A stretch of DNA of 64,000 nt from Salvator merianae (lineage: Eukaryota > Chordata > Lepidosauria > Squamata > Teiidae): assembly GCA_003586115.2 (NCBI GenBank), contig QVOM02000102.1:3078899-3142898 (forward strand), written 5' to 3'. Positions 35,040 through 48,114 of the stretch are shown here, one piece after another. Within the stretch, counting starts at the first letter, position 1. Each line of letters begins with the position of its first letter. Under the pieces are notes generated by a model that was not told the DNA's origin, searched no databases, and saw only the letters and a program-made list of their open reading frames with translations. A program made the translations under genes and the position numbers.

Positions 35040-35332
35040 AAATCATTTCAATCTCAAAGGATATCCTGGCATAGAAATCTTACTCGGTCAGCAACCCTCC
35101 CTCCACTGCCTTCAGGTATTACATCTTTAGGAGAGCAATAAAGACACACCTGTTTACCCTTGCCTTTGGCTAAAGGTACAGCTTTCACTCTCTACTTTCA
35201 GACTACTGTTTTATTGTGTGTCTTTTATGGTTTTGTTGTTGCTGTTGTTTTAATTGTTGTAACCCACCCTGAGACCTTCAGGTATATGACGGGATAAAAA
35301 TGCAAATAAATAAATAAATAAATAAATATTTT
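35040..35332 (+). mobile_element. L2-type LINE 3' end
   Basis: The final C-terminal codons are readable (a translation like SLPSTAFRYYIFRRAIKTHLF, about 35095-35150). They are followed by a short 3' UTR, TTGTAACCCACCCTGAGACC, and an (AAAT)n tail at 35304-35332. It is 5'-truncated. Confidence 0.65.
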
Positions 35333-35645
35333 ATTTAGTCATCTTAGTCCAGATACAATCAGGAGTCTCAAGAACTATGTGACTCATAATATCCTTATCC
35401 CAACCTCCAACTTTGGACAGTCCATGGTGTCACTTTTAGTCCCTTCTAGACCTGCCCCAAGGTGGGGGAAACTATGATTACCCCTGTCTGGGAAAAATCA
35501 TTGAACACATCATTACAGTTGCTACAAGAACACTGTTGAATTTAAACAATTGACACAAATTACTGTAGACATACGATGGCAATTGGGAATTGGCCTAAGA
35601 AGAGATGACTACAGTTTATCTTTAAATCAAAACATCAGCAGAATA

Positions 35646-36024
35646 TAGGGATGTGCATGAAAAGAAAAATAATTTTTGATTCATTTTTTAATGAAAATCT
35701 GCATTTTCGCTTCAACAGTAAATTTCATTGCTGAAAAAAATGCATTTTCCACACTCATGTTCACATTTTTTGCATTGTTTTCCCATTGAAAATGCCATTG
35801 AAAATGCCATTGAAAATGCCATTGAAAATGCCATTGAAAATGCAATTTTCATGATTTAAACAAACACAAAAATGTGAAAAATGTGAAAATTTGAAGAATT
35901 TTGTTTTTCATTTTTAATCAGAAACTGCAAATGCAAAAAAGTCATTTTTGTTTTGATGCAAAAATTTGCAAAAATGAAATATTGTATGAATTTTTGAATG
36001 CAAATAAAAATTTCCACATCCCTA
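35646..36024. mobile_element. Non-autonomous hAT-like element
   Basis: Ends TAGGGATGTGCATGAAAA and, inverted, TAGGGATGTGGAAATTTT. Flanking 8-mers are GCAGAATA (35638-35645) and GCAGGATG (36025-36032), identical except for two transitions, as expected for an aged hAT 8-bp duplication. The interior is A/T-rich with many GCAAAAATG-like words and a 12-bp tandem repeat (separate entry). No coding capacity. Confidence 0.65.
35783..35843. repeat. 12-bp tandem repeat (CATTGAAAATGC), ~5 copies
   Basis: Five near-identical tandem copies lie inside the hAT-like element 35646-36024. The unit resembles the surrounding diverged sequence, so it grew locally from the element. Confidence 0.85.
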
Positions 36025-36032
36025 GCAGGATG

Positions 36033-39000
36033 TATTGAGGAAGGATAGTATTGCTGTTGAGAATCTTTTGCTCCACAGTTTTTTGGGTGGGGATAGACAA
36101 GCTTTACTCTTAAATGCAAATGGCATGAATAGAAAATATCTTTGAAAATACTTTAACAAAGATCATGGAAAGAATATAGAATACAGTTATTCATAAATGA
36201 TATAAAGTGATTCTGAGAAATAGTTTTTGAGTAGAAAATATACTGAACATTGCCATGCTCTTTCTTCTTTAACTCTCTTCTGCCAGCTGTCCTTCCAATG
36301 AGGAGTCAACAGAATACAACATTAACTGCAAGTGCCACAAAATCTGCTACATTCTTTAGGACTTGTGGATCTCAAGAAACATGTTGATTTAAATTAAATA
36401 AAATATAAATAAAAACACCAGATTTTGCTCTGTCTTGAGATGCAGACTATATTTTTGTCATTTCAGGTATGAAAGCTACAAATTTCCATGGCAACACTAG
36501 TGCCTCTCAGAGTCCTAGACTTTCTGAGAACATTGCAGGCTTTTAAAGGTAAGTGTTATGGAATTGTTTGCAATGTGTCATTAAGTGTGGCCAGGCAGTT
36601 GCAAGTAGAGATAAACTTGATGGTCATGCAGAAAGACATAGTTAAGTGTGGAACACTATATTTTAAGGAAAAAGGTACCTGCAGTGTGGAGCTCTGATAA
36701 ATGTCTATTGCTCAAAAAAGGAAAATACAAGAAAGAGACAGAAAAAAAAACCTTTCCTTTTCCTTCCCCCCCCCCACCCCAGGAGCAAAAGGGTTCAAGA
36801 CCAAAATATGCATATTTCTTTAATCAGTGGCAGGCTTTCTGCTGATTCTTTTTTGCAGGTACAGAAATTGTGCTACCAATATACAATAAACTATGCTGTC
36901 AATGAGATCAATATTATCTATCTACTTACCTACCAATCCATCCCTCCCTCTCTCTATAAAATTAATGGGAAATGAAAAATATGAATACTAACTTCTCTTT
37001 TTCTTTGGCAACATCCTAACGAATGTCAAAAATAGTGCAATTGATGGTTCCTCTTGACCTCGGAGTCTTTAATTCTGCATCTTTGAAGGGATCATCTGAT
37101 TTTTTTGTGCATTAGTGTGGAACATGTAGTTGCTTCTTGGCCTGAACCAAGAGACCATGAAGACAACTGTCCACATGACAGTCCTAGCCTAACTTCAGGG
37201 CCACAAATGAAAGTTTACAGCCTCAAAAGTTGACAGTTCAGGGAAATTTTGGCCAAACAGATAGAAATGAACCATTTTGGGAGTCATTTCCTGAAGCCCT
37301 GAAAAATAGTGTCTGGTTTCATTTTTTCCTCAAGGTAATCCAGTAGTTTGCCCCTTAGGGCAACTTACAACTGGGAACAATTGGGAGACTGCTTTAAAAT
37401 ACTTTCCCCTTGGAATGGTCTCCAGCATGATTTTTGTGCTGGGGATTGCTCCAATGTTAAGGCCCATGCAGCTAGAGCATTCCTGAAGATGCATGGTTCC
37501 CTGGTGATAATTCACACAAAGTCTTCCCAGAAAGAAGCTAGTGCACTCTTGGTGGACCATAAGGAAGCTGATCAATATTGCTTAGCACTGACTCCAAAAG
37601 TCAGACATTTTCTCTTTGGCAGTAAAGTGCACTGAGTGCAAAACAGCTGAAGTAAGAAGTCACTGCTGCTGCCTCTCCAGATGACAGAACAGGAGCACAA
37701 GGAGGCAAATTGTGCCTTCAAAGTTCTTCATTGTGGCCTTCACTAAGGTCACCTCTGGGGGAAGATTTTCTATCTCAGAGATAAATTGTAGGTCTGGTGG
37801 CAACAATTCTATGGGGCTCTCACTGGGTGCTTTGTTCCTATTGAGTTGCTGCATCTTTTCTCTCAGCATATTTGATACTTGTTGTTTTATGCTGTCCTCA
37901 AAAACATGAATTAATGTAGGTACTTTGTTACAAAAGACATGGAACTATTTTTTGTCAAAGACCTGTACATAGATTAATTGGACCAAATATGTTAGAAGCA
38001 TAATAAAAATATTCAGGCAGCTTGGGATCTCTATGCCACAATGACTCCATTTTGTATAGCAAAGTCAAGCCTCTACATTTAAATTGCAAAAGTGGAAAAT
38101 TTTCTTCCCAACTGCTTGTGAACAGAGATAAAGCAAACAGCTCATGAATCAATCAGTTTTAGTAATTAAAGTTGAAGAACCTTGCTACCTTCCGAATAAT
38201 AAAAAAATGTGGAGATCTGGTACAAACTGGTATTTTTCTTATTAAATGTCAAAAGATATTAAGAGACATTATTACTAACACATTAAATCTTGTGCAAACT
38301 GATTTATCCAGATACAATAGTCTGGAATGCAGCTATCAGGAAGGTTGGACAACTCAAAGTAATAGAATCAACACAATGTGTCACTAGTTGTGGTTTTCTT
38401 CCAGATATGCAACCCTGTTGTCTTGATTTGTCACAGTTACCAAGTGCTATCAAACAGGAATCAGCATGCCCCAGAGGTGCAACAGCTCCTCAGATACATC
38501 AACATCTAGAACTTTGCTTCACATTCTAGTTTTGCTACAAGCAGACATTTTACTCATACCCACAAGTCACATCGATTCTGTTACCCTATCCCCATAAGGT
38601 TACCTTAGATCACATTTTGTCCTGCCCCACTAGGAGGATCCAGAGTTGAGGTTACAGTCCCATTTTTATAGAATGGAATGAAAATACCCCAGGTAGAACA
38701 CAGAATGGTTCTCTGTCCAGCCTCCGCAGTCTGCAGTACTGGACTCAAGTCTCTTGCTTCCCACATCTTGCTGTCAGCAACACTGTCTGATTGCAACTGA
38801 GTTTTAAATCTCATACTCTGCTTCTTGCTATACTTTGGCATTTGCCCAGAATGGCTCTGCAGCTTGGGACCTTGCAAAGATTTACCAAACTTCAAGGAAC
38901 TTTGCCTCTTTAGGTGAGGTACACTTCTGACAAATCCTGTAGCCTCTTATCTCTGCTCCTCCACACTTTGAAATACTTTGCTCCATGCTGCACTTGTTTG

Positions 39001-40549
39001 TGTGATCTTTTCTCTGTAGGTTAGGGCTCTCCTTTAGCTGTTAAAATCATTTTTTTTCTTTTTCCCTCAACTTGCTATCACAACGCCCTCTTCTTTCCTC
39101 TCATCAAAAATCTGTCCTCATTTGACCTCTTACTAGTAAGAACAGCCCTGCTAGAGTTCTCAGCACTGTGAAAGCCTTGGCACAAGCACAGTAGCTCTAA
39201 AGACACCATCTATTGGTAAAAGCCCCTCAGTTATGTTAAGAGCTGTGCACTGCGAATACTGTCATACTGAGGAAAATTAGCTCTCACTAGTTCTATAAGT
39301 AGAATCTTTACAGAAAGAATAAAAATCGTAAATTGACACAGTGCTCCATAAAATAGTAACCAAATAACAACAGCAACAAAACCCACTTCCAGATATTGGG
39401 CTAAATACCTTTAATAGACTTTTAAAAAATAATGTACTTTACTAATATGAACAAATATTAATATACTTTATTAAAAAATAATAAGTGCTCAAAAAGGCAT
39501 AGAAAACAGTCAAATGGCATTTCCCTGACAGAAATTAGCTGAAATGAATTGTCAAAGGCAATAGAACAGCATGGAGGTCCTATACAAAGAAAAATAGAGG
39601 TCTTACATCTGGCAGCATATTGACGAAACACTGCATAGTGTTGACATTTTATAAATGGAGGCCTCACACTTTTGACAGCTTAAGGCTGATAGAAGCTAAT
39701 AGAAGGGGAAAGAGGGGTAAAACTGGTCTAAATCCACCCTAAACTATCATAAGAAAAGCCTAGCTCAGCCAGAAGTAGCCAGTTCTCACTCTCAGAAGTG
39801 AAGGGAGGATTTGAGATCTGTGGATTGCTAACAGCAAGAGGTTTTGAAATCCAGTAAAGTTTCCAAGGCAGAGTTGTCAAGCTACAGAAGAACACAACTC
39901 TGTATCAACAGAATAACAAATAGACAGTTATTTGGCTCTGTGCCCTAGCTAAGGTACAGATCAGGATCAAGGAAAGCTGAGGTGATTTAGGCTGAAATAG
40001 CAAAATAGTAGGCAAATAATGAGTGGAGCAGAGCTTAGCACAATAGTTCCAGGTGACAGCAGCATGGATCTTAAAGTAGAAGGTGGTGAAAGATCATCTT
40101 GGACTGTTCCTTCATGAATTTTTATGCACATGTGGATCCTGGGGCTCTCCCTAAGTCCTGCCCAGGAATTGGACTGGCATGTGTGATAACACGAGTCACT
40201 GAGTAAGCTCCAACACAAAAACTGTGAGGAGGGAATAACTGATACTGTGCTTATGTCACTATTGTCCAAATATGGTGCTTCCTTATGCCAGATGAACATG
40301 TCTAGCTGGGAGGGCACACCTCTGGACAGTGTTGTTGGGTTTAGATGGGTGACATTTACCCCGTTTCAATGCTGCAGTCATGCCTTCTTAATGAGAGTCT
40401 TCTCAGATGTACATACATACATACATACAGGGCCACTCCATCTGCCCTGTAAGGGACAATTCCATCAGATCCCTCAGATGCAAGGATACAGGCAACATTT
40501 ATGCAAGACCCTGCTGAATCCTAGAATATTTAAACAATGGATTTGCAAT
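36033..40549. other. No supported gene
   Basis: Short overlapping open frames only (e.g. 37348-37635, 38605-38895, 39967-40317). None has a recognisable domain. A C-rich tract lies at 36767-36781 and (CATA)n at 40415-40430. This is the longest stretch here with no repeat I can name. Confidence 0.45.
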
Positions 40550-40628
40550 ATATATATTAATGTGTAAACCACTCTGGGACTTATGGTGAAGAGTGGTATA
40601 TAAATGTAAATAAATACATAAATACAAG
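40550..40628 (+). mobile_element. LINE/SINE 3' tail
   Basis: TGTAAACCACTCTGGGACTT, then GAGTGGTATATAAATGTAAA and an (AAAT)-like run form a typical tail of a reptilian L2-type LINE or its dependent SINE. The upstream part is not recognisable. Confidence 0.5.
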
Positions 40629-41139
40629 GTAGCTGTTAACTCTAGGTTGATCTGGGATGCCAAATAGCTTTTAGTGTTATATTTTAAAAATTCTGCCCAA
40701 GAACACATCAGCTGCTATCAAACAATCCGAGTGGATTATCTCCTGAGAATGGGCTTCCTTTCTGCTTCAGCCCTGGTGATTTTATATTTTTAAATCTCAT
40801 AGTCAAAAAGCCCTGCTTGTAAAATTCTACACCTGGAAGAGCTATTTTCTCCTGAACCAGTATACTCAGTGCACTGGGTATAGCCAGTATACACAATGCG
40901 CTGCTTCTTAATGTATCATTTAAAAAAAAAAAAAAAAAAGTCTCCAAGACACCTTGATTTTATGCTCATAATGGATTTAAATACCTTCCTTGAATATCTA
41001 GGCTAAGCTCAGGCAATTTTGCACCTTCAAGTTCTATTACAAGAAGTATTCTGAAAGTCAGCACTGGGAAAAAAAAGCAATGAAAGGTTTAATGAAAATT
41101 TTAAAGTGTTGCTATATCTCACTGAATACAAAGATCAGA

Positions 41140-41395
41140 AATGTTAACATCATTGGTTTTATTGATGTGATATATGGATGTGCAAGTTGGACAATGAAGA
41201 AGACTAGAAACTTATAGACTTATTTGAACTTTGATGATGGAGAAGACTCCTCAGGGTACCGTGGATAGCTGAAAATAACAATCAATGGATTCTGAAGCAA
41301 ATAAGACATCAATAGTCATTAAAAGAACAAATATCCAGCCTTAAACTGTCATACTTAAGGCAGTTAAGACAAAGATGTAGTTCATCTGGAGATGT
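41140..41395 (+). pseudogene. BovB/RTE LINE 3' fragment
   Basis: Translations in shifting frames resemble CASWTMKKT, then LRVPWIAENNNQWILKQI and SLKEQISSLKLSYL. They match the BovB ORF2 end (SWTMKKADRKKID..., LLRIPWTARRTN..VLDQI, SLEAKMTKLRLSYFGHI). Stops and frameshifts are present. BovB is widespread in squamates, so this is one of the better taxonomic clues. Confidence 0.72.
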
Positions 41396-41836
41396 GCACT
41401 TTTTTTTTTCTGATTCAGTTAGGTTTCTTTCATTTTTATTTGAACTGAAACAAACCCCTCAAGCTTTGAAAATGTTTGAATTGAACTTTGAACATCTCAA
41501 ATAAATTTTAAATTCTGCTTAAATTTTTGATGAACTGTTCATTGCAAGGAAAACAAAATGGAGGAGAACAAGGAGGCCAACAGGATCAAAGTTCTTCAGA
41601 GTTAGAGCTAGAGACCCACAAATTAGTTTGGGTTTCCAGGACACCTCTACAAAGCTCCCCACCAAATCTTGGGGTGATTGGGTGCAGTCTTTATTTTTTA
41701 GAATCTTTTTTGGAAAGTGATTTCCAAATAAATTGGAGAACAATTTCCAAATAAATTAATAGATATTCAGAACAGACTCCAGCATTGTGCTACTCTCCAG
41801 AAGTCTTTCTGCCATCCCCGAGGACACACATCCCAA
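41386..41836. mobile_element. Possible second GGGATGTG-ended hAT-like element
   Basis: The left end reads TGGAGATGTGCACTTTT and the right end, inverted, reads TTGGGATGTGTGTCCTC (about 41818-41836). The interior has GAACTGAAACAAACC-type words seen in this class. Target duplication not visible, so the limits are tentative. It follows directly after the BovB fragment. Confidence 0.35.
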
Positions 41837-42589
41837 TTTTGGATTGCTATAAAGATAAAATTTAAAGAGGAGAAGAATAGTATTTGATACCTCATTGCTT
41901 TTTTATTCCTATTTATCTTTCCATTTCAGATTTCAGAATGACTGTGCGCACCTGGAAAGGACAGTTGCTTTTTGTTTTTTTAACTTGATATCTTTTGATA
42001 GACCAGTACCAAAGGAAGGAAGCAGGTAAGCCAAGTTGTGTAAATATAATTCAGCAGCTATCACCAAAACATTCTGAAGAAAAGGTCATTCAATTCTTAA
42101 ATAATAAGAGGGTGACTTTGATCTAATATTTCTATACATATTTTGACTGGTGAACATTTTACAAAGAAGGTAAGGAAAGTTATTGCAGCCACAGATAAAA
42201 TCAAAATAAGTTATATTTAATGAATGAAATACAAGCTATTTTAAATGTAAAGACTACTGATTGTGAAATGTGATTTTATGATTATCTCATTTCAAAGCTG
42301 TAGTGATTTGGTTCAGTATTATGGACTATTCAAATAATTGTTGCCTCATAAGGAATGAATGTAAAGCAGTTTCAACTTAAGAAAATATTTTTTAAAAATA
42401 ATAGTACAAGTCTGTGTACTTGGTTCATAGCATTTTTAAATAATGTATTTAAACTCTTTCTTCCTTTGCAAATTATGCTATATTTATTATTACCAAAGGG
42501 CAAGTATCAGTGTTTTGTAAATTCTAAGTACAAACCGGTGTTATAATCCATAGTTTTCAGAGAGGTTGGGACATTTTGTGAAGGGTATA

Positions 42590-42750
42590 CTGTATCTGAA
42601 AAAGCAAAACTAATGACATATATCATAGGCATGTTGTAAAGATCAATTGGACAGGAGGAAAATGTGTGGTGCCTTGAGCTCCTGTGGGGAGGGAGAAGTG
42701 GGATAGGTATGCAACATAGAAATATAAGCAAAATAATAAAGAATGGAACC
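42590..42750 (+). mobile_element. LINE/SINE 3' tail, divergent
   Basis: GCCTTGAGCTCCTGTGGGGA then AGTGGGATAGGTATGCAAC resembles the CCTTGAG..GGGGAGAAAGGCGGGATATAAAT tail of reptilian LINEs and SINEs. Old copy. Confidence 0.35.
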
Positions 42751-43521
42751 TTACTCTGTGTTTTGATGAAATGCATCCAAGAATTTTGTTGCAACTTACA
42801 GCATCAATATACAACAGAAGCCAACTACATAATATTGAAGCATTTTCTCATGTAATAGATTTAGTAACTGCCTTGTACAGACCAACCCTGAAAATACGGA
42901 ATCCCTGCAAAGAACCGAGTGTTTATCTTTAATGAATGAGGAAAACACAAAATCAGGTACTGATGTTTTAGTTATGATTCTAATGTTATATTTTGTTTAA
43001 TGTTTCATTTTGGATATGATTGTTTATGATTTATTACCATTCTATACATCAAGAAAAGTGAAACATATACTAATAAAAATATTAAAGAGTTGTATCCCTC
43101 ACTAATGTTAGAGGATTGTAGACTTCTCTTTTCCTCTCTCTCTCTCTTTAGCATGCTTTGTAGAAGGTTTGTAGATTTATAGCATGGTTCTCCTTCATAA
43201 GCAAAAGCAAACAAGAATTAAAAGGCAGTAGAAACAAGCTAAAATACAGAATGTATAAATACATCCCAATCTGTCTCAAAATCAAATCCTCAATGCAAGC
43301 CTCCATAGAAACCAAGATGAAGCATACTATGCTTGTCGCCTCCAAACTGAAATGGGGAAACTCATTACAGTAAGACATAAATTATGCATGTAGCTCAAAA
43401 TAGAACTCAACAAAACTTTGGGGATTTTAAAAACCAAATTATCCATTCAAACAAACAGAAAATGATCACCCAATCACAAGTGAGATCATAGATTTATAGC
43501 CAAGAAATTATATGTCACATC

Positions 43522-43523
<2 letters not shown>

Positions 43524-43560
<37 letters not shown>
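43524..43560. repeat. Microsatellite (CA)n
   Basis: About 18 units, abutting the Tc1-like terminal repeat. Confidence 0.95.
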
Positions 43561-43563
<3 letters not shown>

Positions 43564-43735
43564 CTGTGCAAATGTTTTAGGCAAGAAAGGAAGAATGCTT
43601 TCAAAAATAGAAGTGTTGATAGTTTATTTTTATCAATTAACCAAACACAAAGTGAAGGAACAAAAGAGAAAGCTAAATCAAATCAATATTTGGTGTGACC
43701 ACCCTTCTCCTTCAAAATAGCATTAATTCTAATGA
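43559..43735 (+). mobile_element. Tc1/mariner-like terminal inverted repeat fragment
   Basis: CAGTACTGTGCAAATGTTTTAGGCA, continued by GAATGCTTTCAAAAATAGAA and ATTTGGTGTGACCACCCTT, matches the long (~200 bp) terminal repeat of a Tc1/mariner-type family that is widespread in vertebrates. The sequence loses this similarity near 43735 and no transposase follows. It abuts a (CA)n run whose last CA may be the start of the TIR. The second end is not certain; ACAGTACAGTACAG at 43886 is a weak candidate. Confidence 0.68.
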
Positions 43736-46196
43736 TAAGAATTGAAGATGGGGGGAGGGACGTAGAGAAGGTCTGTGGGATCAGTACACCTGGGGGGATC
43801 CTGAAAACTATGCCTATGACAGAATTTTCAATCTATTCTATTTTCTGCTTAGTCTTTTATAGTACAAGTCTTGTTCCATTTCACAGTACAGTACAGTACA
43901 GTTTGAAAACATGCAATACTGTCTTGGATACCACTAAAAAGTTTCACACTATATGTCTATGGCTGCCTTCACACACAGACTAAAAACCTGCAGCTCTCTC
44001 AGGATTATATTGGGAATGCCACATGTAGGCATTCCCAGTATAGTCCAGGGATATGAAAGTGATATTCTGTAATATTGCTGTTGTGGGAAATCTGGCAACA
44101 ATACCAAGTTTCCCATAATAGCAATTGCTTACTTCCATTTGCTATCTCCTTTCATGATTGTTTCTCTTGCAAATGCCTGGAAGTCAGCCAAACATACATA
44201 GAAAAAAACAAAGAAAAGTGAGTGGGGACCTGTGACTTGCAGGTATATTCAAGAGGAACAATCATGAAATAAGCCAGCAGGTGGAGGCAAGAGCCCACAA
44301 CTGCCTCTCGCATCTGGCAAGAGTGGTGAGAGGCAGTCATGGGATTTTCTTTAGATTTTGCAATTGCCTTCTGCAACCTGGTGGTACCTTATATATCTTT
44401 CCTTGTAACAGTATTGATAATTAGAGAAATGGAAATGGAAATGGGGGGAGTGGGGTTTTTGATGCCACCAAACTACACTTTGTAAGATTAAAGGAGGAAC
44501 TATTAACTTATTTTACTACCAGTCACTGTTGGTAAATAGGTAGCTAGGTAGCTAGGTAGGAGATAGATAGATTGATGATATGGAAGTGTTGCTATTAATA
44601 ATCTATTTTAAAGATTTTTATCCACTGATATTTAAACCAACCATTTTAAAAATCAGCTAAACACCATCAAATTCAAATTAGCATTTATAGTGTTAGCTCT
44701 GATTTTTCATTTCAACTTGCAGCTCATGCCATTTTGTTTTAAACCTGTTGCAATGGCAATATGTAAGTCCAGTGCACTTTTAAAAATATAATTCCAAAGC
44801 ACATTAACTTTAATCGTTGAAAATCAAAGAGCACTTTAAATAAAAAATCTACCTTAAATAACAAGGGATGTAATATTTCAGTGAAATACTATACTGGTGA
44901 CATGCCATGTTGAAATGTAAAACATTTTTCATTGTAAACTGCATGACAAGAATTTGTATATGCACAACATGATACCCACAATGTTTCTAGGTAATTAGAG
45001 CAAATACTTACTAATATAATTTTTTGTCTTTTTGTCTTTTTTTTTTTTTTTTTTTTGCCATTGGTACAATTTTGGGCAAGTTGATTAAGCTGGAAGAGGA
45101 GAAAAATCACAAATGCTTTATATTATGGTTCTTCAATATCAGGATTCTTGCTGAAAGACAGTGACATATAGAGTCATATGATGGCTGCACTACTGCATGG
45201 ACAATCTTTATCACTAATAACAACCCAGGGACTGCTATTTGTATCTTAAAAATGACTGCAATAATAATAAACTATTTAATTGTGTAAACAATGCTTTCAA
45301 GCAAAGAATTATTATAGCCTAAATGTCTTTCAATATGTGTTTGAATAATAAATGCATAAGGCATAGCAATAAAATGTTTTCTGTGCTTGTGTCCTATATA
45401 AGTGACATAATGTGGCATATTTATATGTTATATCTGGATGCTTTAAAAAGTCACTTTTATATTTATAAATATATCAGTAGAGACATGAAGTTGTATCAAA
45501 GTTGGTAATCTGGTGGGCATAGACTTCAACAGTTTTTGCATCTGATTTAGAAGACACCCTACTATTGAAATGATTTCTGTGGGAACCAAGGCACCAGTTG
45601 ATTTATGTCTATAGACTATGAACAGGGTAAATTTTTTTATTAAACCTTTGTGACTGTCCTCCTCCTCCTCCATCATCCTGAAGACAAATAGATGAGCAAG
45701 CAGTAAATCTGGCTTTTCTTCTTGTGTCACAGTGGCTTTTTACAATTCCCCATGAATCTAAGTGCATCCACATGAGAAAGACAGTTAATTTAAATTAATC
45801 TCCTCGTATGATATTGTAAGGCTATTTTTTTTTCATAGCAAATGGACTAAAACTGTTTCATTAATATGTATTTAACCCAGAATCTGACTTTTTTTTTTTT
45901 TTTTTGGCCAGATCTGGACACACAGCTTATCCTGTCATGGATTAGACTTAAAGATTACTGCATTTCTGGTAATAAAGTATTTTCATATGCTTTCAATTCC
46001 CCCTCCTATCAATTTTACTTCATCCTTTGCCCTGTGACTACCTTGTTGCTGAAAGCAAAGTTCTCCATCAACACTAGTTCATCCAGTCACATTCACTTCT
46101 TCAAGGTTCCTTTCACAATAGGTCTCAAGTGAGCCCCTGAGAGAATCTCTTCTCAAGTACATTCATAAATTTTTACCTTTTGTCTAGAAACCAATT
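43736..46196. other. No supported gene
   Basis: AT-rich, with a (GTAG)-like stretch near 44541-44560, a poly-T tract at 45038-45057 and another at 45889-45905. Nothing else recognised except the hairpin at 44003. Confidence 0.45.
44003..44055. repeat. Imperfect hairpin around GGGAATGCC
   Basis: TATATTGGGAATGCC, 7-base loop, GGCATTCCCAGTATA; the stem extends imperfectly to about 23 bp on each side (CTCAGGAT.../...GTCCAGGG). It may be the centre of a decayed foldback element, since GGCTGCCTTCACACAC lies 40 bp to the left. Confidence 0.6.
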
Positions 46197-46285
46197 TTGA
46201 AAAAAGAAAGAAAGAGAATGAAAGGAAGGAAGAAAGGAAGGAAGGAAGGAAGGAAGGAAGGAAGGAAGGAAGGAAGGAAGGAGGG
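46197..46285. repeat. Microsatellite (GGAA)n with GAAA variants
   Basis: A purine-only tract with about 15 GGAA units. Confidence 0.95.
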
Positions 46286-46949
46286 ATAATCTCATTTCTT
46301 TTGTAAAAATATAAAAATAAACTTTATTCACACAACTTCAGAACTTGTTTCAAATGGAAGAAACAGAGGTAGTTTTACTGACAACTATTACATAAAATAG
46401 TAGCAACCTTTCATTCTTTAAGAATCAGAATTTGCTGAATGTTACTGTGAATTCACATGGTAATTTCTGACCTATTCCTCTCACAAAATGACATAAAATA
46501 ATTTCATTGGAAAGCCAAATTAATGGGGGCATGCTTCTGGTAATCTTTCAAATCTAGACTTTATACATATGTATGTATATCACAGTTCTCCCTTCCTTCC
46601 TCTCTCTACCAGAACAAAAATGGAGCAAAGGATATTCTGTTGGGATACAAGGGAGCAGAACAAGGATACAGATGGATTTCAAATGGAATTATTTTGTTGG
46701 ATTGAGCCCCTTTGAACAATCTGACACAGCACTAAGTGAACATTGTTCTGCTTGGATGAAACTCATTCATTGCTTAAGGATTAAAAGGGGCTGCAGCAGT
46801 TGAGATGATGCTTGCTGTCAGAAGACAGGTCATATGGCTGCTCCTGTACCCACTGTTTTCACTGCAAAGCATACAAACCAAAGAGTATCAAAAGGTTTGC
46901 AGATTATGCATAATATTGGTCCATTTGCCATGCTATTTCAACAGACCCA
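46286..46949. other. Unassigned, may be the eroded upstream part of the L2 copy
   Basis: A 76-codon open frame (46573-46803) and overlapping ones have no clear L2 words, but they lie directly upstream of the recognisable L2 fragment in the same orientation. Confidence 0.3.
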
Positions 46950-47640
46950 ATGTAAGCCACTGGGAGCTGATTTCAGAAGAAATATGCTGATGGCACCCAA
47001 CCTAAAAGAAGCATATCTGATGCTGGACCATCATTTGGAGGTTGCATGTGGTCAGTTAATTTACATTGAATACTCTGGCCAGTCTGCATCTATGCCCATT
47101 CCTACATAGGAATAACTTGAACATCTGATCAGGCTCACCTTCCTTCCATATATAGCTATCATCACTCACATGGAACTGCTTTTAAAGATAGTTCAGAAGT
47201 TCCATTTGATGCAAAATGTAACAGAAAAATTGTTGATTGGTATATCTAGCTAGGGAAACATCATGCAAATTTTAAAAGATCTGAACTGGTTTTCAAAGTG
47301 TTACCAATCCCAAATTAAAGCATTAATGTTACATATTTAAACTTTTTGGATCCATGTTATCCAAATGACTAGCTGCTTCTGTATATATCTACTTGAGTTT
47401 TAAGATTTCCCAGCTAACCTATATTAACAGGACCATGACTGGTTTAGATGCACATCTTTATATGCATACCTTTGACTAAGAGTAATATCTCTCTGTTAAA
47501 CTCATGCAATTAATTGAATTGATTTCATGTATTTTATTTTTGTAGTTATAGCTTTAAATTGTTTTAACCTACCCTGACACTTTAGGATATTGGGTGGGAT
47601 AAAAATGTAAATAATTTATGTAAATGCAAATAAATATGAA
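46950..47640 (+). pseudogene. L2-clade LINE fragment: RT C-terminal part and 3' tail
   Basis: The word ATATGCTGATGGCACCCAAC near 46980 is a mutated form of the YADDTQL catalytic segment. Further on, translations resembling IVQKFHLMQNVTEKLLIG (about 47185-47245) and ELNWFSKCYQ..IKALML (about 47280-47330) match the L2 words KLQLVQNAAARLLTG and ELHWLPV..IKFKVLML. It ends in the L2-type tail TTTTAACCTACCCTGACAC ... GGTGGGATAAAAATG at 47560-47610. Confidence 0.7.
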
Positions 47641-48050
47641 TTTAGGACAGTTCATTAAAGGTTTGGACTTAAGATTTTTATTATTATTATTTTTGGATAG
47701 GTTCTACTGACAATAGAACACTCAGTCAATTTGGTGATTTTTTAAAATGAATTATTGAAACTTTTTAAAAATAAAGTGACAGCTTGTTATGGAAATCTTT
47801 GAAAATGCTGGGGGAGATACTCTGTGTTCTGAAAAGTGGGCAATGGGTGCCATTCCTGTTAACCAACTTAATTGTCATTCCTGAGAGCCCCTCTCATTTT
47901 TTTGGCATTTTTTTCAGTCTAAAAGGGTAAAAAATGCCTAAAACATGGAACATGGGGTGTATTTAGCACCCACAGATTATGGTGAGTGAAAGCACAAGAT
48001 TTTTGTTTTCAACCACCCAGATCAGTCAAATAGCCACATTATAGCAAATA

Positions 48051-48052
48051 TC

Positions 48053-48100
<48 letters not shown>

Positions 48101-48114
48101 TACTACTACTACTA
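48051..48114. repeat. Microsatellite (ATT)n-(ACT)n
   Basis: About 16 ATT units followed by five ACT units, a mutated extension of the same array. Confidence 0.95.

Noticed and set aside
39458..39667. 69-codon minus-strand open frame with several Cys
   Set aside because: It resembles no family I can name and has no context; probably chance.
43880..43905. Second end of the Tc1-like element (ACAGTACAGTACAG)
   Set aside because: It is a short GTACA repeat; the diagnostic sequence inside the terminal repeat is absent.
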